Origin: Fluviirhizobium alvei
GTDB lineage: Bacteria; Pseudomonadota; Alphaproteobacteria; Rhizobiales; Rhizobiaceae
Direction: 5' to 3'
Assembly (NCBI RefSeq): GCF_030551875.1
Contig: NZ_JAUOZU010000001.1
Coordinates: forward strand, 186,001-250,000
DNA length: 64,000 bases
The first letter of the stretch is position 1. The number at the start of each line of letters is the position of its first letter. The translations under genes and the position numbers were made by a program. The notes below the pieces were generated by a model. That model searched no databases, was not told the origin of the DNA, and saw only the letters and a program-made list of their open reading frames with translations. This document shows, in pieces, positions 45,091-53,887 of the stretch.

Positions 45091-47643
45091 TCAACGCCAC
45101 CCGTTCTTTGCGATGTAGCTCTTGATGTCCTCGAAAGGCATCGGCCGGGCAAGCGCATAGCCCTGAAGCAAATCGCATCCGAGATCGCGCAGGATGCGAA
45201 CGTGATCCTGCGTCTCGACCCCTTCGGCAAGCACGCGAATGTTGAGCGAGCGTCCGATATCGATGATCGAGCCGACGAGTTTGCGCTGCTTGTCGGACTC
45301 GCCGATGCTGCGAACCAGTTCGCGGTCGATCTTCAGCGTCTGTGGGTTCACGGTCAGAAGACTGACGATCGAAGCATGCCCGGTGCCGAAATCGTCGATT
45401 TCGATATCGATCCCGGCGGCGCGGAGCATTTCGAGATTGCGGATGGCGACAGGGTCGCAATCATCGAGAAAGATGGTCTCGAGCAGCTCGAAGGAAAATG
45501 TGCCCGGCTCGATCGCGAACCGTTCGAGTTCCTGGGCGAGATTGGGGTCGCTCAGCCGCTTGGCGGAAACATTCACCGAAAGCCTCGGCACAGGCACGCC
45601 GTCGAGGCGCCAGCGCTGGAAATCCGAAAGCGCTTGTTCCATCAGGGAACTGTCGATTGCGGCAACTGCTTCGAGATCCTCGGCGATACTCAGGAAAGAG
45701 GCGGGTGCCAGAAGGCCCCGTACCGGATGGCGCCAGCGCGCCAAGGTCTCCACGCCGGCAACGTTCAGTGATCGGGCGCAGAACTGCAATTGGTAGAAGG
45801 GGATGAACTCGCGTTTTTCCAGCCCTTCGAGAACCTCGTCCGACATTTTCTTGGTGTTGATGACTTCCGCCTGGATGTCGGACGTGAAGAAATCAAACCG
45901 GTTACGACCCAACCGCTTGGCCCGGTAGAGCGCGATGTCTGCATTGAGCAGCATCTGCCGCGGATCGGCTGCCGGGTCCTCGTCCTGGCAGATGCCGATC
46001 GAAGCGCCGATGCGGCAGATATGTCCCTCGAAATTGACCGGTTCGCGGATCTTCTGGATGATCGTGTCCGACAGGCGCGACAGTTTGAACGAGGAACCCG
46101 TAAAGGGGGTAACGACGACGAATTCGTCACCGCCAATGCGGGCCACAACATCTTGCGGGCCGGTGCAGTCGCGCAGAACGCGTGCCGCATGTTGCAGCAT
46201 CGCATCGCCTGCCCGATGGCCGAGCGTATCATTGATCTGCTTGAAGCGATCGAGATCAACATGCAGGATCGCCAGCCCCTCGCGGGCGACATTCATGATC
46301 GTGCGCTTGCTGATCACTTCGTCGAGATAGCGGCGGTTGGGCAATCCGGTCAGGAAGTCGTGCAGCGCATCATGCTCGATGCGGGCCTTGGCGGCTTCCA
46401 GTTCACGATTGCGCGCTTCGGCCAGCCGGTTCGCCTTCTCCAGTTCCTGGCGGATCATCTGGTCTTCGGTCACATCCCAATTGGCACCGATGCTCTTGCG
46501 GCGTCCGAATCCATCGATGAAGGGGCGCACGCGGGCCCGGATGAAACGGATCGAACCGTCCGGCATCACGATCCGGTATTCATGCGAAAAGATCGGATTG
46601 CTCGGATCGCGTTCGGCGATCGCCTCATTGACCTTCGGAAGATCATCAGGGTGGATCTGTTCAAACCAGGTTGCGATCGGCTGCAGGTTCGGCTGACCGG
46701 TCTTGCCATAGATCTCCAGCAGGCGATCATCCCAGAAGGTCGATCCGCTTTCGATGTCGGTTTCGAAAACGCCGATATTGGAAACGTCGATCGCAAGTTC
46801 GAGCCGGCGCGATGTCTGTGAGAGCCGGTCCTCGGTTTCCTTATAGGCTGTCACATCGGCATCGGTGCCGACGATACGGGTTGGCCTACCGTTTTCGTCC
46901 CATTCGATTGCAGCGCCGCGGCATTCGATCCAGATATAGTGGCCAGCCCGGTGGCGTTCGCGATACTGGAAGATCGATACGCGATCTTCGCCGGAATTCT
47001 GGCGTTCCACCTGCTCCATCACAAAGTCGCGGTCGCCGGGATGGACGGTCTCGAGCCATTTCGAAAAGGAGGCGTCAATCACTTCTTCGACGTGATATCC
47101 ACGCATCGTTTTCCAGGTGTCGGAATAGTAGAAGACGCCCGTCTTGAAATCATGGTCCCAGACACCGAGCTGCGAACTGACAAGGGCGCTGTTCCAGCGT
47201 TCCTCCCAACTTTTACGCTCTTCCTCTGCCCGTTTCCGACTGTCGATATCGTTTAACTGGAGAAGGATGGATTCGGCACCCTTCTCGGCGCGAATGGAAA
47301 GGTTCGCCGCCATCCAGACCCAGCTTCCCGTTTCATTCGGCAAACGGATTTCGGCGACCTGCGGTTTCCGGGACAGTCGCAACTGCGTCATGGCAAGCGA
47401 GAAAGCTGTCTGGTCCTCGATATGCAGGAGCGCAAAGATGCCGGTCGGGTTGGCGCGTCCAATCGACAGCGCGCGCGCTGCGAGGTGCCTGTTGCAATAG
47501 CTGAAGCTGCCATCCGGCTGCAGGATCGCAACGTCAAACGGGGCATCGTCAATCATTCCGCCCGGAAACTCCGACTGGATGGAAGATTGGCGCTGTCTAC
47601 CCTGCGATTTCAAATTGGCACACCTGGACGTTTCTTGCCGCAC
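45091..47643 (-). CDS. PAS-PAS-PAS-GGDEF-EAL c-di-GMP protein
   Basis: 850 residues from a GTG at 47643 (an ATG at 47556 is an alternative; the N-terminal 29 residues are not conserved-looking). Three PAS/PAC modules span about 35-135, 150-265 and 275-400 (VWDHDFKTGVFYYSDTWK, GVFETDIESGSTFWDDRLL), then GGDEF with DDTLGH-type HVDLDRFKQINDTLGHRAG and ARIGGDEFVVV, then EAL. The EAL catalytic motif reads ETL (GVETLARW), but NVSAKRL, ELLET, DDFGTGHAS, LKIDR, AEGVET and QGY are all present, so phosphodiesterase activity should be retained. No transmembrane segment, so a cytoplasmic sensor. Confidence 0.9.
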   Translation of the reverse strand: MRQETSRCANLKSQGRQRQSSIQSEFPGGMIDDAPFDVAILQPDGSFSYCNRHLAARALSIGRANPTGIFALLHIEDQTAFSLAMTQLRLSRKPQVAEIRLPNETGSWVWMAANLSIRAEKGAESILLQLNDIDSRKRAEEERKSWEERWNSALVSSQLGVWDHDFKTGVFYYSDTWKTMRGYHVEEVIDASFSKWLETVHPGDRDFVMEQVERQNSGEDRVSIFQYRERHRAGHYIWIECRGAAIEWDENGRPTRIVGTDADVTAYKETEDRLSQTSRRLELAIDVSNIGVFETDIESGSTFWDDRLLEIYGKTGQPNLQPIATWFEQIHPDDLPKVNEAIAERDPSNPIFSHEYRIVMPDGSIRFIRARVRPFIDGFGRRKSIGANWDVTEDQMIRQELEKANRLAEARNRELEAAKARIEHDALHDFLTGLPNRRYLDEVISKRTIMNVAREGLAILHVDLDRFKQINDTLGHRAGDAMLQHAARVLRDCTGPQDVVARIGGDEFVVVTPFTGSSFKLSRLSDTIIQKIREPVNFEGHICRIGASIGICQDEDPAADPRQMLLNADIALYRAKRLGRNRFDFFTSDIQAEVINTKKMSDEVLEGLEKREFIPFYQLQFCARSLNVAGVETLARWRHPVRGLLAPASFLSIAEDLEAVAAIDSSLMEQALSDFQRWRLDGVPVPRLSVNVSAKRLSDPNLAQELERFAIEPGTFSFELLETIFLDDCDPVAIRNLEMLRAAGIDIEIDDFGTGHASIVSLLTVNPQTLKIDRELVRSIGESDKQRKLVGSIIDIGRSLNIRVLAEGVETQDHVRILRDLGCDLLQGYALARPMPFEDIKSYIAKNGWR

Positions 47644-47646
47644 GAT

Positions 47647-47658
47647 GCCCGATCGGGC
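47647..47658. promoter_or_regulatory. Perfect 12-bp palindrome upstream of the GGDEF-EAL gene
   Basis: GCCCGATCGGGC at 47647-47658 is a perfect palindrome lying 3 bases upstream of the GTG at 47643. It may be an operator, or it would lie in the leader if translation starts at 47556. G/C-rich palindromes also arise by chance. Confidence 0.3.
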
Positions 47659-47734
47659 TTAACGACCGCTTAACCGCGATTGGCGCGAAAGCACCCTTGA
47701 AAAAGAAGGTTACTTTTGTGTGCAGGCGCGATGG

Positions 47735-48367
47735 TCAGGCGGTCGGTTCTGCCGCGAGACTGGCAATCACCGCATCCGTGTCGAGAACCCGGCCAAAGAC
47801 TTTTCCGATGATGGAAAGGGTCGCCATCTGGCTGGCCTCATCGAGCCCGCCATTGGCATCACTGACGAAGACGACCTTGAAATCGCGCATGAATGCGCTG
47901 CGAGCGGTGGATTCGCAGCAGATGTTGGTGACTGTCCCGATGATGATGACGGTATCGACAATCCCCGGACCGCGAATAGTGCGCAGGACGGTTTCAAGCC
48001 GGGTGTTGTAGAATGCATCATAGCGATGCTTGTCGATGATGATGTCGCCGGGTTGCGGCTTCAGTTCATCGACGATCTCGATGCCCCGGCTTCCTTCCCG
48101 CATGCCGGACGATTTGAGATGTGGCTGATAGGCCACTTCCAGCGGCGAAATGTCGAAATCATCGCTGAGGATATGACGCGTATAGAGGACGGGCACGGAT
48201 GCAGCACGACAGGCGGTGATCAGCCGCGCCATGGTGGGCACCATCGCACGCGCCATCGGCACTTCCATGATCGCCCCCGCATCGACGAAATCGCGTTGCA
48301 TGTCGACCACGATAAGCGCCGCCCGCTCGGGTCTGAATTCCCAGGGTAAAGCCCGATCGTCAACCAT
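47735..48367 (-). CDS. Isochorismatase-family cysteine hydrolase (N-carbamoylsarcosine amidase/biuret hydrolase-like)
   Basis: 210 residues with the complete catalytic triad of the family: Asp in LIVVDMQRDFVD (near residue 21), Lys in IIDKHRYDAFYNT, and Cys in GTVTNICCESTARSAFMRDF near 155. Family members hydrolyse N-carbamoylsarcosine, biuret, nicotinamide, isochorismate or peroxyureidoacrylate. N-carbamoylsarcosine amidase would feed sarcosine to soxBDAG, and the window also has a creatininase-family gene, but no N-methylhydantoinase is seen; the assignment is open. The ATG at 48367 follows GGGAGG. It follows macB on the same strand. Confidence 0.8.
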   Translation of the reverse strand: MVDDRALPWEFRPERAALIVVDMQRDFVDAGAIMEVPMARAMVPTMARLITACRAASVPVLYTRHILSDDFDISPLEVAYQPHLKSSGMREGSRGIEIVDELKPQPGDIIIDKHRYDAFYNTRLETVLRTIRGPGIVDTVIIIGTVTNICCESTARSAFMRDFKVVFVSDANGGLDEASQMATLSIIGKVFGRVLDTDAVIASLAAEPTA

Positions 48368-48429
48368 CCTGTCCTCCCAAGAAGGACAGACTGCGCCGAA
48401 CCGATCTTTTCGGCAACTGTTTGCCACGC

Positions 48430-50406
48430 TTATCCACGGGTCAGCGCCACGACCGGATCCAGCATCGAGGCACTGCGGGCCGGAAGGAAGCCGAAAATGA
48501 TGCCGATCATGGTCGAGATGACGAAGGCCCAGACGATCGAGGGTATCGAATAGATGAAGCTGACCGACGAGGTGAAGAAGGAGAAGGCAGCGCCGATGCT
48601 CAAGGCTGTCGCGACCCCCAGAATGCCTCCGACGATGCAGACGAGCACGGCTTCCGTGAGGAACTGTTGCAGGATGTCGGAGCGCCGCGCGCCGACGGCC
48701 ATCCGGACCCCGATTTCCTGTACCCGCTCGGAAACCGAGACGAGCATGATGTTCATGACGCCGATCCCGCCCACCACCAGCGATATGACGGCGATGGCGG
48801 CGACCAAGAGCGTCATGGTTTCGGTCGTTGCGGTGATCGTCTTGCGGATATCGTCGGTATTGAAGGTGAAGAAGTCCTTGGTGCCGTGGCGTTCGAGCAG
48901 GAAATTGGTTGCTGCTTCCTCGGCAAGTTTGGTGTCGGTATTGTCATTGACGCGCAGCAGGATGGACCTCAGCGTCTGGTCGCCGGTAAAGCGTGTCTGC
49001 ACGGTCGTATAGGGCAGATAGACATTGAGGTTGCCGCTGCCGCCGAAACCCGATGTCTGCGGCTTGGAGACGCCGACGATGATGCTCGGAACCTTGCCGA
49101 TCAGAATGATCTGTCCAAGCGGGTCGTCTTCCGCATTGGGAAACAGCGTCTTGCGGGTCGTATCATCGATCACGACCTCCTGCGCCATGTTGCTGACACT
49201 GTCGGCGTCAAAGAAGCGCCCGCGATCCAGCACAACATTGCGCACGGCGAAGAAATCGACCCCGACGCCATTGACGAGAGCCGTGGCTTCGATGGAACCG
49301 ATCCTGAGCGTGCGCGAGGTGGAAACCGTTGGCGTTACGCCGGCGGAAAAGGGCTGGCGCGCCAGCGCTTCCGCATCGGAAAGCACCAGTGTCTGCACCT
49401 TGCCGGAGCGGACATCGCCGAAATCCTTGCCGGGAAAGATTTCCAGCGTGTTGGTGCCGAGCTGGGAAATGTTGGCGAGGATCATCTGTTGCGAGCCGGC
49501 GCCGAGCGCCACCACCGCCACCACCGAGGCAATGCCGATGATGATGCCAAGCATCGTCAGAAAGGTACGCAGGCGGTGCGCATTCATCGACAGCAGCGCC
49601 ATCTTGAACGCTTCGCCGAACCGGTCGAAGGCAATGCGGAACATGTTGCCCTTGCGACCGGCAAGCGGCTCGTCCTGGGCGGAGGTCTGCGGCGGCGCGC
49701 TGGAAACGGTGGGGATATTGGGCCGGTCGGCAACGATCTTGCCATCGGAAATCTCGATGATCCGCCGGGCGCGTTTGGCAATCGACAGATCATGCGTGAC
49801 GATGATGACGGTATGCCCTTCCGCATTCAGTTCTTCGAGGATCTTGAGCATTTCCTCGCCGGTTTTCTGATCGAGCGCTCCGGTCGGCTCGTCGGCGAGA
49901 ATGATCTCGGCCCCGTTCATCAACGCACGGGCAATCGAGACGCGCTGCTGCTGGCCGCCCGAAAGCTGGCCCGGCCTGTGCTGCAACCTTTCGCCCATGC
50001 CCAGACGAACCAGCATGTCGGTGGCGCGCTTGCGCCGTGTGGCAGACGACAGGCCCGAATAGATCGCCGGAATTTCGGTATTGCCGAGTGCCGACAGTTC
50101 GCTCAGCAGGTGATAGCGCTGGAAAATGAAGCCGAAATGCTCGCGGCGCAGTTCCGCCAGTTCGTCAGGATCGAGCGTCGAGGTCAGGCGATCGCTGACC
50201 CGATATTCGCCGGAACTCGGACGGTCGAGGCACCCGAGGATGTTCATGAGTGTCGATTTGCCGGAACCGGAAGGGCCGATGATCGCCACCATTTCGCCGG
50301 CAGCAATATCGAGATCGACATTCTGAAGCACCGCAATCGTGCCTTCGCCGGCGGGAAACTCCCGCCCCACCCCGCGCAGGGAAATCAAGGGTTGGGTCAT
50401 GGTCAC
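48430..50406 (-). CDS. macB: MacB-family ABC transporter, fused ATPase and FtsX permease
   Basis: 658 residues. The ATPase domain has Walker [10 protein letters not shown] near residue 48, [15 protein letters not shown], Walker [13 protein letters not shown] and H-loop IVTHD. Then a transmembrane segment near 285 ([20 protein letters not shown]), a periplasmic MacB_PCD domain, and three C-terminal FtsX helices ([56 protein letters not shown]). It couples ATP hydrolysis in the cytoplasm to mechanotransmission across the membrane for tripartite efflux. The GTG at 50406 overlaps the macA stop; an ATG at 50400 is an alternative. No tolC is in the window. Confidence 0.93.
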   Translation of the reverse strand: MTMTQPLISLRGVGREFPAGEGTIAVLQNVDLDIAAGEMVAIIGPSGSGKSTLMNILGCLDRPSSGEYRVSDRLTSTLDPDELAELRREHFGFIFQRYHLLSELSALGNTEIPAIYSGLSSATRRKRATDMLVRLGMGERLQHRPGQLSGGQQQRVSIARALMNGAEIILADEPTGALDQKTGEEMLKILEELNAEGHTVIIVTHDLSIAKRARRIIEISDGKIVADRPNIPTVSSAPPQTSAQDEPLAGRKGNMFRIAFDRFGEAFKMALLSMNAHRLRTFLTMLGIIIGIASVVAVVALGAGSQQMILANISQLGTNTLEIFPGKDFGDVRSGKVQTLVLSDAEALARQPFSAGVTPTVSTSRTLRIGSIEATALVNGVGVDFFAVRNVVLDRGRFFDADSVSNMAQEVVIDDTTRKTLFPNAEDDPLGQIILIGKVPSIIVGVSKPQTSGFGGSGNLNVYLPYTTVQTRFTGDQTLRSILLRVNDNTDTKLAEEAATNFLLERHGTKDFFTFNTDDIRKTITATTETMTLLVAAIAVISLVVGGIGVMNIMLVSVSERVQEIGVRMAVGARRSDILQQFLTEAVLVCIVGGILGVATALSIGAAFSFFTSSVSFIYSIPSIVWAFVISTMIGIIFGFLPARSASMLDPVVALTRG

Positions 50407-51617
50407 ATTCCCATCGGGCCGCGCGGCCGTTCGCTCTCGAAAGTGCCGGATGCCCGGCTGGAGACGACGAGTTCACCTTCCTTCAGGCCAGACCGGATCT
50501 CGACCTTTGTCTTGTCGTTGAGGCCGATTTCGACATCGCGTGTGGTGATCGTTTTGTCCGCCGCGATCACCTCCACCTTGGCATGGCCTTCGGCATCGAG
50601 CGCGCGCAGCGCAGACGCCGGAACCGTCACTACATTCTTTGCCGATCCGAGCACGATATGAACCTGTGCGGTCATGTAGGTCTTCAGCAGGCCGTCAGGG
50701 TTCGGCACATCGAAACGGCCATAATAGTAGATTGCGTTCGAGGTCGAACTGGACGAACTGCTGGATGAACTCGTGCTCGTCGATGTCGTGATTTCCGAAT
50801 CCGATCGCAGCGAATCCGGCGCCGGGTCGATCGAGGCCAGTTTCGCATCCCAGCGTTTGGTCAGGTCGCCCAGAATGGTGAAATAGACATCCTGGCCCGG
50901 CTTGACCCGTGTCGCATCTGCTTCCGAGATTTCGGCCCGCACCGTCATCCGGTCGATCTGTCCGAGCACGACGATCGTCGGGGCCGATTGGCTCGCATTG
51001 ACGGTCTGGCCCTCCTGGGTGACCACCAAAAGCACCGTTCCGTCGATGGGAGCGGTGACGCGCGTGTAGCCCAGATCGACCTTGGCGGAATCGACGGCGA
51101 CGCGCGCTTCGACGATCTGGGCGTCGATGGCCGCAATCTGTGCCTTGGTGCTCTTCACGGTCGCTTCGGCCGACTCATAGGCGTCACGCGAGGTGGCATT
51201 GCGGGCGAGCGTGAAGCCTGCGCGCTGCAAGGCTGCCTCGGCATAGACGAGCGAGGCTTGCTTCTCATCCAGTTGCGCTTCGCTGGCAGCAAGCGAGGCT
51301 TCGGCGGTCTTCAGCGCGTTGGTCTGGGTAAGGTTGTCGATTTCCGCGATGAGATCGCCGGATTTGACTGTCTGGCCCACCTTGACCTTGAGCGAGGTGA
51401 CGCGCCCGGAAACCTGCGCGCCAACCGCTACCAGCTTGACGGGCCTCAGCGAACCGCTGGCAAGGACAGCCACTTCGATATCGCTCTTGGTCGCTGTGGC
51501 CGAAATGATCCCGGCAAGCGGATCGGTTTCGGCATTCAGCCTGTACCACCAAAAGCCGCCGCCGGCGAAAGCCGCCAGAATGACCAGCAACAGGATGAAA
51601 CGAAAAGGCTTTTTCAT
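50403..51617 (-). CDS. macA: MacA-type periplasmic adaptor subunit
   Basis: 404 residues. An N-terminal membrane anchor ([20 protein letters not shown]) is followed by the lipoyl/hairpin region ([19 protein letters not shown] and a coiled-coil hairpin [20 protein letters not shown]), and a beta-barrel part ([18 protein letters not shown]). A run of Ser/Thr ([16 protein letters not shown]) at about residues 278-295 is an unusual linker inside the barrel/MP domain. Start at the ATG at 51617. It links MacB to an outer-membrane channel. Transcribed away from the creatininase gene; a perfect FNR-type box lies between them. Confidence 0.92.
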   Translation of the reverse strand: MKKPFRFILLLVILAAFAGGGFWWYRLNAETDPLAGIISATATKSDIEVAVLASGSLRPVKLVAVGAQVSGRVTSLKVKVGQTVKSGDLIAEIDNLTQTNALKTAEASLAASEAQLDEKQASLVYAEAALQRAGFTLARNATSRDAYESAEATVKSTKAQIAAIDAQIVEARVAVDSAKVDLGYTRVTAPIDGTVLLVVTQEGQTVNASQSAPTIVVLGQIDRMTVRAEISEADATRVKPGQDVYFTILGDLTKRWDAKLASIDPAPDSLRSDSEITTSTSTSSSSSSSSSTSNAIYYYGRFDVPNPDGLLKTYMTAQVHIVLGSAKNVVTVPASALRALDAEGHAKVEVIAADKTITTRDVEIGLNDKTKVEIRSGLKEGELVVSSRASGTFESERPRGPMGM

Positions 51618-51761
51618 CAAAGGATCCTCGCGACAGTCTGGTCCGGTCTCGCAAGTGTCGCGTCTTGAAAAACCGTTTGAGCAATCGTCATCTTTGGCGG
51701 CCGTTCTGCAGATTGGCGCCATCAAGTCTCAGGAATGTCTTCGATCACGACTGCCGCTACC

Positions 51762-51775
51762 TTGATGTGTATCAA
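51762..51775. promoter_or_regulatory. Perfect FNR/FixK-type box
   Basis: TTGAT GTGT ATCAA matches the consensus TTGAT-N4-ATCAA with no mismatch. It is 145 bases upstream of the macA start and 172 upstream of the creatininase start. In rhizobia such sites are bound by FnrN or FixK under low oxygen. Which gene it controls is not shown by position alone. Confidence 0.6.
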
Positions 51776-51852
51776 AAGCTTGTTTCGAGGATTTTGCGCG
51801 ATTGTAAAGTTCTGTAGCACCCGCGACGCGTCATGCCTTGGCGAGCTGATCG

Positions 51853-51890
51853 AAAAAAGGCATCGGTGCGGGCGGAAATTGATGCTTTTC
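51853..51890. promoter_or_regulatory. 38-bp shared element upstream of the creatininase-family gene (copy 1)
   Basis: The sequence begins AAAAAAGGCATCG, has G/C-rich centre TGCGGGCGG and ends TTGATGCTTTTC. It is identical to 53770-53807 at 32 of 38 positions with no gap. GCATC and GATGC, each next to an A- or T-run, form an inverted pair across about 17 bases, the pattern expected of a LysR-type operator. It is 56 bases upstream of the ATG at 51947. Confidence 0.7.
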
Positions 51891-51946
51891 CGGTACGCTT
51901 TTCTTGCCCTATCACAAGCCTGTCATCAATTGCAGAGGGATCGGGC

Positions 51947-52756
51947 ATGGGCAAGCCATTCTATTGGAACGAACTGACGAGCCCGGATTTCGCCAATCTC
52001 GATCCAGACCGGACGATCGCGATCCTGCCGATTGCCTCGACCGAGCAGCACGGTCCGCATCTGCCGATTTCCACCGATGTGACGATCGCTAACGGCATGA
52101 TCGCGGAGGTGCGGAAAATTCTGCCCGAGCATCTGGATGTACTGGTGCTGCCGACGCAGGAAATCGGCAAGGCCAACGAACATATCCATGGTCCCGGTAC
52201 GCTTTCCTTTGGCGCCGAACTGCTGATCCCGATGTGGACGGCCATTGGCCAGAAGGTTTCGGAAGCGGGCGTCCGCAAGATGGTCATCGTCAACTCTCAT
52301 GGCGGCAATCTCGACATCATGTCGATCGTATCGCGCGAATGCCGCGTTCGCTTCCAGATGGCGGTGGTTGCCACCCAATGGGGCCGTTTCGGTTCGCCCG
52401 AGGGGCTGATCAGCGCACACGAACATTCGTTCGGCATTCATGGCGGCGAGGTGGAAACCTCGATCATGCTCTATTTCCGTCCGGATCTCGTGAAGATGGA
52501 CAAGGCTGAAAACTTCGTCTCGAAAGCGGAGTGGATGAAGGCCAACACTCGTTACCTGCAGCCGCTGCCGCCGCACTCGCTGGCCTGGATCGCCCATGAT
52601 CTCAACCCGCACGGCGTTGTCGGCGATGCCTCAAAGGCAACGGTCGAGAAGGGGCGCCTGATTGCAGAACATACGGCGCGCGGTTTCGTCCAGCTGCTGG
52701 AAGACATCACGAACTATCCGCTCGCCAATCTCTATTCGCCTCCCGCTGTGTCCTGA
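51947..52756 (+). CDS. Creatininase-family amidohydrolase
   Basis: 269 residues of the creatininase superfamily, zinc/manganese enzymes that open cyclic amides. The metal ligands of creatininase are present in order: Glu and His in ASTEQHGPHLP, Asp in STDV, His in IVNSHGGNLDI and Glu in HGGEVETSIML; the family Gly-Ala motif GDASKATVEKG is near 230. Besides creatininase, relatives include formamide hydrolases of purine/pterin precursors, so the substrate is open. The ATG at 51947 follows GAGGGA. It converges on and overlaps the end of the LysR gene by 25 bases. A 38-bp element shared with the ABC operon lies upstream. Confidence 0.88.
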   Translation: MGKPFYWNELTSPDFANLDPDRTIAILPIASTEQHGPHLPISTDVTIANGMIAEVRKILPEHLDVLVLPTQEIGKANEHIHGPGTLSFGAELLIPMWTAIGQKVSEAGVRKMVIVNSHGGNLDIMSIVSRECRVRFQMAVVATQWGRFGSPEGLISAHEHSFGIHGGEVETSIMLYFRPDLVKMDKAENFVSKAEWMKANTRYLQPLPPHSLAWIAHDLNPHGVVGDASKATVEKGRLIAEHTARGFVQLLEDITNYPLANLYSPPAVS

Positions 52757-53694
52757 TCGGTAATTGTTGCCGACGGGGTTCGCCCCTGAACTTCCCGCAC
52801 CATCTCGGCGAGTTCTGACAGCAGGAATTCGACGAACAGGCTGGTTGCGGCATCGAGCGGCGCCCGTGCGCGGGTGAAGAGCTTCATCGGCTGGTGCCGG
52901 ACGTAAGGGTCGGAAAGCGGTCGGTAGATGAGGGCCCCGCGCCGGCATTCCGGCAGCACATCGAGCGGGTTGAGAAGCGTGAGCGCCGTTCCATGCATGA
53001 CGAGATGCTTGAGCATTTCGGTCGAGTTGGTTTCGAGCAGCGGTTCGACCGGGATCGGCAAAGGCGCGAGCGTGAGGTTGATCGCCTCGCGCAGACTGGT
53101 GCCGGGTTGCGCGAGCACCAGCGGCTCCTGCACCACATCGGCGAGGTTGATCCGCTCCTCCTCGGCCAGCCTGTGGCCCGGGGGCAGAACGACGCCGATC
53201 GGAATGTCGAAATTGGCGAGCGTGCGGATGCCGGGTGTTGCCGGAATGTTGAAGCCGAGGCCGATATCGACTTCGCCCGAAATCACCGGCGTGACGGTCG
53301 TCGATCCGCCATCGTTGCGGATCCGGATGCGGACGCGCGGATTGGCCTCGATGAAGCGCGCCATGATCTCGGGCAGCGGGCCGGCGGCCAGGCCAACGGT
53401 TGCCACCATCGAAACCTTGCCGGCCTGCGGCATTTTCAGGCCGCGAATGCGCGCTTCCAGCCGCTCGTAGTTTTTCAGAACCTCGCGAATATGTTCGATG
53501 CAGAGTTCGCCCGCCGCCGTCAGGCGCAGGCCGCGCGGCAAGCGTTCGAAGATCGGCGCGCCGATCTCTTCTTCCAGTGCCAGAATCTGGCGGTTGACCG
53601 CCGAAGAGGCGACATTCAGTCGTGCGGCCGCTTTGCGGATCGAGCCGCTGCGGGCGATTTCGTTGATGTAAAGAAGCTTTCGTGAGTGCAGCAT
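52732..53694 (-). CDS. LysR-family transcriptional regulator
   Basis: 320 residues. The winged helix-turn-helix spans about residues 1-60 (LLYINEIARSGSIRKAAARL, NVASSAVNRQILALEEEIGA), followed by the linker helix and a periplasmic-binding-like effector domain (VSMVATVGLAAGPLPEIM, GEVDIGLGFNIPATPGI). The ATG at 53694 starts the conserved region; upstream frame to 53790 runs into an operator-like element. It is divergent from the ABC operon and convergent with the creatininase gene, overlapping it by 25 bases, so it is placed to control both. Inverted half-sites lie 40-110 bases upstream of its start. Confidence 0.9.
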   Translation of the reverse strand: MLHSRKLLYINEIARSGSIRKAAARLNVASSAVNRQILALEEEIGAPIFERLPRGLRLTAAGELCIEHIREVLKNYERLEARIRGLKMPQAGKVSMVATVGLAAGPLPEIMARFIEANPRVRIRIRNDGGSTTVTPVISGEVDIGLGFNIPATPGIRTLANFDIPIGVVLPPGHRLAEEERINLADVVQEPLVLAQPGTSLREAINLTLAPLPIPVEPLLETNSTEMLKHLVMHGTALTLLNPLDVLPECRRGALIYRPLSDPYVRHQPMKLFTRARAPLDAATSLFVEFLLSELAEMVREVQGRTPSATITDQDTAGGE

Positions 53695-53735
53695 GGCGTG
53701 TTCGAGCCTAAAAAATGTGCGTGATGCATAAATAT

Positions 53736-53749
53736 GCTGCCTTTCTTTT
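53736..53749. promoter_or_regulatory. Inverted half-site upstream of lysR
   Basis: GCTGCCTTTCTTTT read on the opposite strand is AAAAGAAAGGCAGC, close to the AAAAAAGGCAGC at 53770-53781, so the two face each other across 20 bases between the divergent starts of the LysR gene and the ABC operon. It may be the autoregulatory site of the regulator. Confidence 0.45.
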
Positions 53750-53769
53750 GTGCGAACGCATCGCGGTGC

Positions 53770-53807
53770 AAAAAAGGCAGCGTTGCGCACGAAATTTGAT
53801 GCTTTTC
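53770..53807. promoter_or_regulatory. 38-bp shared element upstream of the ABC operon (copy 2)
   Basis: Starts AAAAAAGGCAGCG and ends TTGATGCTTTTC; 32 of 38 positions match the copy at 51853-51890, including every position of both A/T-rich ends. It lies 80 bases upstream of the binding-protein ATG and 75 bases upstream of the LysR ATG, the normal place for a LysR recognition plus activation site. Confidence 0.7.
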
Positions 53808-53887
53808 AAAGCGCATTTCAAGCGCTCAATTGGCCTGAGTGGGCGTCAATGCCGGCGCGCCATAAAGATCAAGGGGAACGACGCAAG

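Larger units (their letters stand above)
51618..51946. promoter_or_regulatory. Divergent regulatory region of macAB and the creatininase-family gene
   Basis: 329 bases with no convincing gene. It contains a perfect TTGAT-N4-ATCAA box (51762-51775) about midway and a 38-bp element (51853-51890) that is shared with the promoter region of the downstream ABC operon. Both promoters must lie here. An in-frame ATG at 51833 would extend the creatininase frame upstream, but it runs through the shared element and is not supported. Confidence 0.6.

Noticed and set aside
51947-52756. Firm call of true creatininase in a complete creatinine-to-sarcosine pathway
   Set aside because: The metal ligands are shared by the whole superfamily, no creatinase or N-methylhydantoinase is present, and the gene is co-regulated with a deaminase operon.
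53695-53887. Thiamine (THI box) riboswitch before the NMT1/THI5-like gene
   Set aside because: No TPP riboswitch core motifs are visible; the region is explained by the LysR-type elements.
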